The position numbers were made by a program, and so were the translations under genes. From the NCBI RefSeq assembly GCF_032884065.1, contig NC_088864.1, forward strand, positions 20,167,999-20,231,998: a stretch of 64,000 bases of DNA, written 5' to 3'. The notes under the pieces were generated by a model, which saw nothing but the letters and a program-made list of their open reading frames with translations, ran no database searches and was not told the origin of the DNA. Source of the DNA: Artemia franciscana (Eukaryota > Arthropoda > Branchiopoda > Anostraca > Artemiidae). Shown in pieces: positions 23,681 through 64,000 of the stretch (the stretch's first letter is position 1; each line of letters begins with the position of its first letter).

Positions 23681-25760
23681 GTGGGGGTGGTAATACTTAT
23701 TATCTGACGGCTGCGGTTTAATAGTGCTGAATTTTCTTCGAGAAACGTTAATTATAAAAGCCGTTCCACATGCAAAACAAGCCCGAAAATCACTATCTAC
23801 CGCTTTCTAGGTAAGTGAGAATGGGTAGTTACAATTTTGAATTCGATAGCTAGATAAGGTTTTTTTAGAATATTGCAAAAATTCAAATGAATATCGCGTA
23901 ATATTTCTGCCGATAGGGAAAAACAAGAATAATATTTGAATTCAACACAAATCATTTTTTCAGAATCTGTTATTCGATTCTTGTGAAAGAGAAAAGTTGT
24001 TTTTGAAGATCAACATAATGGAAGATAGAAAAGAGCGGTAATTAAGTGCTGTTAAGGCCAAGCACTTAAATTTTAATATAAAAGGATGCCTTTGTGTGAT
24101 TTTGGCGCTATATTAACGACTTAATATACCTTTTTATATCTCGAAGAAGTGGTAAGAACGATTTTAAAATACAAAATTCTATTGTCAAGCTTTTTCTGCA
24201 AGTAAGAAAAGGATGAAAATTATTCTTGATTATACTATAATTATATTTAAGATAATTATATACAATACAATCATACTTAATTATACTATAAAAAAGATTA
24301 GGCATGGCCAAGCATATCAATGCCCAGATTACACAATGGAACTGCAACAAACAGTTTCTTAGTTTTTTTATGCGTTTCGCCGACCCTTCTTTGTTGCCCT
24401 TGAAAATATAAAAACAAAATTCAAGTAAAGAAAACTCTAAAAATTAAAATTTGACAAAAATTCATGCATCTACAGAATCTTTAATTTACGATAATCCAAG
24501 ATATTTAAAAAAGTATTATTATTTAGGCTAATAAATATGAATTATATTTATGAAGTACATATAGAGTTATATGTACTCATTGGAAGTCATTAGCAGAGTC
24601 AAATTTACATAGTTGCAGAAAACGGGGAGAAACACCCCCAAAAGTAATCCGATCTTGATAAAACTATCTAGGATAAAAATACAAAATAGTGTTTTTTACG
24701 TGTCATTGTTGTTTGTTAGTTTGTTGTGTTTTATTTGCTGTTGTTATCGTGTATGCTGTTTTTTTGTGGACTTATTGAGCCAGTGGTCATAATTTCAGAA
24801 CCGATTTTGTTCCAACAAAAAACAAGAATTCTACCGCACTTGTTAGACCTGATAATGACCAAAGGGAAATTAGGCTTCCATCACCATTTTGCGACCCCAG
24901 GGCCTATTGTGACCAAACATGATGTCGCATATAAAACTAAAAGTAGCCAATTTAATCACAATACTCAAAATATAAAAATATGTATCTCCAAAGATAGTGA
25001 AACCCGTGCAGCCCCGAGGAAAGGGCCCAAAGCTGGGAAGAATCACTCATTTCATGCAGAAAGACTCATAAATAAATCTTTGATCGAAGGTATGTTTATT
25101 ACACATTGTTGATCTCAGGATCTTACTGCAATATGGCTAAGAGTATTTTAGGTTTTCAATAAGAAATTTCGCGGAAGCAACCTGAACTTACAAAACTGTC
25201 TAATTTTTCCTCTTTTCAATCTAATGCATTCATTCGTCATGTTCAACCTCTTTGAGTTCTGCGAAAGAATTTGTTACAAATTTTTACCTGTGTGCGTAAT
25301 AAGGTCTCGGTTAGTTCGCCTGAAAGTACCAAGAACAGTGAATATATATCACTGTTTGAATTGAGTAAGTGGAAACTTCGGTAACCCGAATAATATATAT
25401 TATATAATACAATCCCCCTCCAAAAAATAAATCTTCCGTACGTACCGACCACTAGCCTTTCTTAATGACCCACTTATGTATGGCTTCTCAAAAAATTAAA
25501 GTTATATTAATGTGAATGAAGGCTTCAGGGATAGGCCTTTATAAAATGACTTTAACCAAAAGGGAAGTAAGCCTAAAACGAGTTCAGGCATGAAACATTT
25601 GAAAAGCATCGTATCCCTACTATGTGTCATATCCCAGTATCCGTGCTGGAATGCTAATGTCAGGTTTAGACCCCCCCCCCCATTAAAAATCGTATAATAA
25701 CCCTATATTTTAAAAGTACTTGTCCTGATATTAATTTATTGATATCTACCAACTTTACAG

Positions 25761-25897
25761 GTCAAGGGGTCAACAATGTTGATATTGACCTCCCAGGTCA
25801 GAAGGTCTACGTCGATTCAACTTTGCCGGAAGACTTCCTGTTGGGAACGATCAAAAAGACAGGAAAGGAAACTGTATACATTGGATTGAAGCAATGA
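25761..25897 (+). CDS. Atox1: Atox1 terminal exon (copy B)
   Basis: Same 137-bp exon as 10592-10728, same stop codon, and no amino-acid change noticed. It is followed by the same 3' UTR and AATAAA at 26004-26009. Confidence 0.93.
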
Positions 25898-26003
25898 AAT
25901 TAATATGATGATTGTTCAGGAAGATTGTGAAAGCTATGTATTTTGTGTGATATTAGTTTTATCATTCTTAATACTTTTAGAGTATGTACCACTTAAAAAT
26001 TAA

Positions 26004-26009
26004 AATAAA
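26004..26009 (+). terminator. Atox1 polyadenylation signal (copy B)
   Basis: AATAAA 107 bases after the copy B stop codon. Confidence 0.65.
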
Positions 26010-26339
26010 TGATATATGCAATTAAAAAAGTTTGAAGCTGCATTTTCCTAAATTTTCTTTCGGTACTGGGGGGAGGGAGGCTTATAGCTAGTGTAGTAAT
26101 GTATCCCATCACCCAATATGTTATGTAACAGTGTGTCATAAGCAAATTGTTAGTTAAATTTTTTTGTTACCGTATTGTAATTTGATCTCATATCCTTCTT
26201 TTGAAAGGAGTCTTGGGCCCTTACGATTACGCTTATTTTCTGTTTTAATACTTGTGATACATTTTCCTTAATCTTTAAGGGATCAAAACAATCTCTAATA
26301 ATTTGTCCAGCTGTTTTTTCTGGAAATTCAACTATTTTG

Positions 26340-27160
26340 CAGGAAAACACGCAAGATAGAAATTTACAGTTTACTCTAGAAATTGAAAATGCAAATAAAA
26401 TACCGTTTCTAGATGTTTCATTGATTCACAGCAGTGATGATTTTTACTATTTACAGATAGCCCACACAAAATAATAGCTATCTTTATTTTATATCTTAAT
26501 ACCCTCCACAAGTTAAAAGAGCTGTTGTAACTTCCCTCATCGATCGTTTCCTAAACATTTGCTCTAAGTCTTATATCACAGCAGAATTAAATTTGTCAGA
26601 GATATGCTTTTTGGAAATGGTTGTCACATCCTTTTTATTAATAATAAAATTATCCATAGTCTAAAAAGACACTCTTAAAATCAAAGATCTTTTATCATAT
26701 GAAGTTCCTAGTGATACTTAAAATGTAATTTACCTTCCAAACATTCGAAAAAGTATATGAATTAAAAACAAATTTGCGCACACAATAATGTGTATGTAGC
26801 CTTTACTAGAAACTTAAAAATAATGACTTTCCTAAACTCTGGCAAAAATAAAACCATAGTTACTCGTCGAAGGGGGGTCTATCAATAACCGTGTCACTGC
26901 GGCAGTTATTATGCGGGTAGAACTCACACAAATTTAGGAAAAAACCCACTTTTTATTGTTAAAGTTTTTCTTCTTGTTAAAAAAAAATCTCCCAGATTTC
27001 CGCCATTTGATGAAAATCCCAATGAATCTAGCTTCGCAACTGTTAATGACTGAAGACATACTGATCACATACTGGAGATGGGAAGTCTGCTAGAAAACAG
27101 AAATCCCAGATGTTGCCGAGAACTCAAAACTCTTCGTTACCCATGTCTAATGCCAAGTGT
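26340..27160 (+). pseudogene. Penelope-like retroelement remnant (copy B)
   Basis: Same remnant as 11171-11990 in the second copy, carrying the same PFLDV and GVYQ*PCDCG blocks with scattered substitutions. Confidence 0.7.
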
Positions 27161-27369
27161 AGCGAATTAGCATAAAAATGTTATTTGAGACTTGTTTTAC
27201 TTGGTATTTTTTTTTTTAATTGTTTTACAACTATTTCTTATTTATTTCTTTTTCCTATTAAAAAGGCCTTCTAAATTCCTTCTGAGCTCCTAATTTAACG
27301 CAAAGTCAGCTACTAACCTCATTTCCAGCCTTGACCGCAGCTATATGATATGCTTATGATTGTAGTGTA

Positions 27370-28265
27370 TGCATATTGCCTTTTGGTTAGTTGAGCATCG
27401 TTTTCATGATGCCCCGGAAGATTCACTTTGACACGTTAAGCCGTTCCAAAAATGTTGTTGATGTGCACTTTTGACACCCTTTTCATCCATTAAGCCTTAA
27501 AAGTTGTTGCAATTAAAGCAATAGTTGGAATAGTTTAGTAGAAGTAGTAGCATAAGCAAAAATAGCAGTGGTATTAGTGTTAGTAGTGACATGCATAATC
27601 TACGTATCTGTAAGTGGATCTTCCCCTTTAAGTATTCTCCAAAATTTTCAACTTAATAACCAAACCAGTTCTTGAAATACGTCCTTTTGACAAACTGCAT
27701 GAGCTTTGTGTATTGATTTAGTTCAAGTTCCCCCTCAATATTCTGTAAACGATTCACCTCCATACATATAGCCTTAATTGTGCTAGTATCATAGTAGTAG
27801 TGGCAAATACATTTTGCCTTTTGGTCAACTGAGCGTCCCACTCATGATATCCCCTGTAACTTCCTCCTTATATGATAAGCCGTTCCAAAAATATTGCAGA
27901 TACGCCCGTATCAGCAATCTGTATACACATTATGTTTTGATATAGTTCAACTTTCCCCTTAACGTTTCTTCAGATATTTTTTCAATATCCTTAGCCTTAG
28001 TAGTACTCGCTACAGAAGTAGTAGTTATAGTGATAGTAGCTAAAGTACTTGTGGTAGCAGTAGAAGCAGCAGTAGCGTTGAAATATTGCCTTTTTGGTCA
28101 ATTGATCATATCCCTTATCATTACATGAAAATTCCAAATTAATTTATTCAGTAATTCCTGAGTTACACCCTTTTGACAACTCATATACACAAAACATGTT
28201 ATGATTTAGTTCAACACTCCCCTCCATATTCGTTGAAAGACTCATCTTGATGCTCTTAGTATTTT
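27370..28265. repeat. Three-unit degenerate tandem repeat (copy B)
   Basis: Duplicate of 12195-13130, with small deletions in TTTTGATGCC-type and G-rich stretches. Confidence 0.6.
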
Positions 28266-28300
28266 TAGAAAGTAGAAGTCAAACATGCATACCTTTACAT

Positions 28301-30720
28301 GCATTCCATAAAACCCTTATATGGCCACAGGGCGTAACTTAAAGCCCTTGACCCAGGGCTCTGGGGGGTTGCCAACCCTGGAGGCATTGTTATATGTTCT
28401 TTGGACTATTTTAAACACAATTACCACGGCATAATTATAATCAGATGCGTTTGCTGAAAAGAGGGGTAATTTGAGGATGGGGGAGGGGCTAGTTGACCTC
28501 CATCACTAGTGACTCTTAAAAGGGAACTAGACCTTCCAGTTTCAACCAAACGAGCCACCTCTAAAGTTTATACAACCATCCCTTCCATAAGAATCTTAAA
28601 TGCCCCAGGGGTATAACTTCCAACCCTTGCCCTCAGGCTCTGGTGGTTTGCATCAACCCCAAAAGCCTTGTTATATGATCTTTGGACTATTTTGAATAAA
28701 AGGACTGTCTTCTTTTACTAGGCACTAGGCACTAGAACTTCTGATTGCCAATCCAAAGAGTCCCTTCCGAAGCATATACGACCTCCCTTTCTATAAGAAC
28801 ATTATATGCCCCCAGGCATAACTTAAAACCCTCGTCCGGAAAACTGTAGGGGGGGGGGGTCTTCCTCAGACATAATTTCAAGACCCTTAAACTACGAAGG
28901 ACAAAATTGTTATCTCCAAATTTTCATAGGAGGTGTTAAGGGAAATGATGGGCTTGGAGGGGGGGGACTGTTGATTATTTTAGAAAGGGCACTATGACTT
29001 CTAATTTCAAATTAAATAAGCCCCATCTGAAGTTTATACGACCACCCATTCCATAAAAATCTTATATGCTCCCAGGGCATGACTTTCAATCCTATCCCCA
29101 GGGCACTGGGGGGTTGTACCAACCCTAGATTGTTACCTGGGCATTGTTATATGTTCTTTGGAAACTTTTGAGCAAAATCGCTATCTCACAATTTTAATCA
29201 GATTCGTTTGTTGAAGGAGGGTAGTGAGGGGGGATCTAGCTGTCCTCTATCACTTTTGACTCTTAAAAAGGAATTGGAACTTCCAATTTTCAACCAAACG
29301 AGCTTCCTCTAAAGTGTATACAACCATCCGTTCCATAAAAACCTTAAATGTCCCCAGGGCATAATTTACGACTCTTGCCCTTAGGCTCTGGGGGTACGTT
29401 TCAACCCCAAAAGCCTTGTAAAATGATATTTGGACTATCTCGAATATAATGGCTATCTTGAAAACTCTATTGGACGTATTTCAGGACAATACGACGTGTG
29501 TATGGGGAGGAGGAGGGTGTAGGTATCCTCAGATCAGTTTGAATCTTAAAAAGGGCACTAGAGTTTCGGATCACCAATTCAATGAGCCCCCTCCAAAGTT
29601 TATACGATCACGCGTTCTGCGAAAAACTTGTAAGCCCCCAGGGCATAACTTACAACGCTTGCCCTTAGGGCTGGGGGTTGTCATCCTCAAAGATATAATT
29701 TCCAGACCTGTCACTACGTTGAAAAAAATGGCAATCTCAAAATTTTGGTTGGAAGTTTATGGAGAAATGATGGGGGGAGGAGGATTTGCCCTCCGATCAC
29801 TTTCGACTAATAATAAGGGCGCTAGTCCTTTCAATTTCCGATCGAATGAGCTCTTTTTGAAGTTTCTAGGACAACACTTTCTATAAAAACTTTATATGCC
29901 CCAAGGGCATAACTTATAGCCCCTGCCCTGAGGGCTATGAGGGAGGGGGTTGTCATCGTCACAGACATAATTTTCGGACCTTTCAACTACGTAGGACAAA
30001 ATTAGTAAATAAAAATCTTGATCGGACGTGCTTGGGGAAATGATGGCCATGGGAGAGGGCGGGGGGGTTGGTTTGCCCTCAGATCACTTTCGACTATTAA
30101 AAAGAGCACTAGCCCTCTCAATTTCCAACTGGATGAGCCCTTTTTGAAGTTTCTACGACAAAGCTTTCTATAAAAAACCTTATATAACCCCGGCGCATAA
30201 CTTACAATCCATTCTCTGAGGGCTGTGGGGGGGTGACATTCGCAAAGACAATTTCCAGACCTTTCCCCTACGTTGGAAAAATGGCTATCTCAAAATTTTG
30301 ATCGGAAGTGTTTAGGGAAATGATGGCAGGGGGGTTGCCCTCCGATCACTTTCAACTATTAAAAAAGGCACTAGCCCTCTCAATTTCCAATCGGATGAGC
30401 CCTTTTCAAAGTTTTTATGACAAGACTTTCCATAAAAACCTCATATGCCCCCCCCCCAGGGCGTAGCTTACAACCCTTACCCTGGGGGCTTTGGGAGGGG
30501 TTGTCATCCTCAAAGACATAATTTCCGGACGTTTCAACCACGTTGAACAAAATGGCTATTTCAAAATTTTGATTGAATTTATTTGGGGAAATGGTGGGCG
30601 TGGGAAGGGGGTTAGTTGCCCTCCAACCACTTTTGACTACTAAAAAGGACAATAGCCCCTTCAATTTTACATTGAGTGAGCTCTTTTCAAAATCTCTACG
30701 ACAACTCCTTCGATACGAAG
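28301..30720 (-). repeat. Satellite array of ~270-bp monomers (copy B)
   Basis: Same array in copy B, with the same number of units. Divergence from copy A seems higher here than in the flanks (several substitutions per unit and length changes in G or C runs), especially in the units around 29450-29640 and 30560-30700. Confidence 0.88.
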
Positions 30721-30824
30721 TGATCTGGTCTGGACAAACCCCCCAAAAAAAACAACATCGTTCTTTACTAGGCAGCGCTATTACGCTGCCTCTGAAACTT
30801 CCTTGGGGCCTTATTGTTTTTTAC

Positions 30825-31140
30825 TCCTCACAGGACAAATCTTCCTTCATATCCAAAGTGACGCAGACTTTTTCATTCTTTCCTACATCTTTTCCTGTAA
30901 CTCTATCACGGTTTAGCACTTTCTCAAAATGTTCAGACCATCCCTCATTAACTCTTTCCTTATCGCTAATTGTGGTCCCGTTCTTATCTTCAACTGGGAT
31001 AAAATAGCCCAGATTGACTATTCCCACTCAATTTATTGACATGCTAGTGCAATATTTTACTATCATGCCTTCTGGCTGCATCCTCCAGATCTTTGGCAAT
31101 TTTATCTATGGCCTCAACTTCACACCGCCTTAATTCACAT
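30825..31140 (-). pseudogene. LINE (RTE-like) linker fragment (copy B)
   Basis: Duplicate of 15655-15970. Confidence 0.65.
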
Positions 31141-31897
31141 TTTAGTGTTTTTTCTACTTTTTTTTACATTCATCAGTTAATGCACGTCTTTATGGGGTGG
31201 GGGACATAAAAAACTAATTCCGAGAACCTCGGATGGTCAGTGCCCCTACGATGTTCCAATGACCGGCTAGCGCTGGGAAAAAAGAAAGAAAAAGAAGACG
31301 CGTTCAGGTATCACGTACTTTTTCGTAATTCCCAAGAATTTTTTTTGTTACTAATTTTAGTGTTAAATGAAAATAAATAGCCTATACCATTAACGAATCA
31401 TCTTCGCATTTAAATTAGTTTTTTTCACTTGGTAGCTTTTTATTTTTCCTTGTTTTCCATATGCAAAGGTGACAGGGAAGGGAGAGTATTCAAGAGGGGC
31501 ATTTTAAACACTAGTCTAAGGGTTTTCGATCTTAGAGTTTCATTGACGGAGATTCAGTGATTTCGTCAAGGCAAGTTTTTCTTACGAGACAGTGCTTTTT
31601 TTAAATTTGTTTTTAAGATTTTGGCTACTATGGGCAGTGACTTTCTCTGCACTAGGGAGCAGCTATTGCTGCAACCATGACCTTCAAATGTACTCGGGCC
31701 CGAGGCATGAAAAGTTTCGCTAATTTTCAGACATATAAGATAGAAGAATAATTTTCTGTTTTTAGAGGCGGGAGGGGACTAGTTTTACATCAAAGCGGTA
31801 CAAAAAACACGACAAAAATTAACCAATAAATGAAAACCATTCCAGTCGATTCAGCTTTTGTCACCACCAGCAAAACGGCAAATTACTTTTTCTAGTT

Positions 31898-32213
31898 ATA
31901 TGGTTGATTTGAGGAGGGTAAAGCTCAATCCAGTTGATTTAAATGAGGGCTGAGTCAAGCAGGTTCGGTTTAAACAGGGGTTGAGTTTAATCAGGATCAA
32001 ATTAAATGATGGTTGAACTGCACGGAAGTCGAGTCTAACAGGGGTTGAGTTGTACATAAGTTCAGTTACACGGTGGTTCAGTTGCACGAAGATTCAGTTA
32101 CACAGGATTGAGTTACATGGGGGGTTCAGTTGCACCCGGGGACTGATGCAAGAGGGTTCAATTACATGGGTTGAGTTGCACAGGGTTCAATTACACGAGG
32201 GTTCAGTTTAAAA
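31898..32213. repeat. Short-period minisatellite (copy B)
   Basis: Same minisatellite in copy B, with no length difference noticed. Confidence 0.85.
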
Positions 32214-32256
32214 GGAACCATCAATAATAGAGAAAAGCAAACACTGAAAAATAAAT

Positions 32257-32262
32257 TTTATT
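32257..32262 (-). terminator. ZDHHC polyadenylation signal (copy B)
   Basis: AATAAA on the - strand, about 280 bases past the stop codon and just before a minisatellite. Confidence 0.6.
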
Positions 32263-32540
32263 TTGCGCCAATGCCTCGTTTCAACAACCGTATATAAATT
32301 TATTGTAGATCAATAATTAGTTACACAAAGGAAACGTCATAGTAAAGTAAAAGAACAAAATATCTTCTAATGCCAGCTATTGCACAAGTTCGAAGTTTGA
32401 AGCACAAGACGTATAACCTAATTAATATAAAAGATGGAAAAGAAGAAGCTTCTGTCACATATACTATATGTATCAAAGGTAAAGTGACTAGTATCAAAAA
32501 TAGTCATCTACTTCTTCTATGAACAGCCAGCGGCCAGAGA

Positions 32541-63949
<31,409 letters not shown>

Positions 63950-64000
63950 CTGAAAAACAGAACGAAAATATAGTATGTGTGAGTGATGGATATCAATTAA

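Noticed and set aside
26150-26350. - strand 66-codon frame that reads rather like a protein (EKISVIV-like stretch)
   Set aside because: It partly overlaps the + strand Penelope-like remnant, is broken in copy A, and I could not tie it to a family.

Overview
This is eukaryotic nuclear DNA: AT-rich, intron-bearing, crowded with retroelement remnants, satellites and microsatellites. Two host genes can be read, and their protein style is closest to arthropods. The transposon mix and long (AT)n/(GA)n tracts would suit a crustacean such as a brine shrimp, but that is a guess and cannot be tested here. No prokaryotic-style operon, CRISPR array or rRNA gene is present.

The key to the layout is a run of exactly 100 N (21809-21908). 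About 15.04 kb before it (6772-21808) is repeated almost base for base after it (21909-36945), and both outer limits of the homology coincide with the gap edges. The simplest reading is two overlapping contigs, probably allelic haplotypes, scaffolded end to end without merging. Everything in that interval appears twice, and the true locus is probably about 15 kb shorter.

The two genes converge. Atox1, the cytosolic copper chaperone, is on the + strand; its last two coding exons are seen in each copy and the first coding exon was not found. A palmitoyltransferase of the ZDHHC2/15/20 type lies on the - strand. I assembled it from eight exons with matching splice phases: seven coding exons plus a terminal exon that holds the stop codon and 3' UTR. 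It runs from 63949 down to 32541, and the extreme N-terminal exon lies beyond the right edge. Its last two exons are also duplicated, at 17371-19552.

Region by region. 1-5290: decayed Polinton/Maverick-type element and unassigned DNA. 5291-7665: microsatellites, a degenerate repeat and a fold-back element. 8173-10840 (again 23297-26009): Atox1. 11.1-17.05 kb (again 26.3-32.2 kb): intergenic space between the two 3' ends, with a Penelope-like remnant, a ~270-bp satellite, an RTE-like fragment and a short minisatellite. 17.07-21.8 kb and 32.25-63.95 kb: the ZDHHC gene, with introns holding a CR1/L2-type LINE split by a fold-back element, other LINE pieces, SINE-like repeats and a perfect 131-bp inverted repeat.

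The most rewarding observations are the false duplication, the exon structure of the ZDHHC gene (including a 27-nt microexon and a partial copy of an exon end), and one repeat family that occurs as a satellite array, as solo monomers and inside fold-back elements. I found no new multi-gene system.
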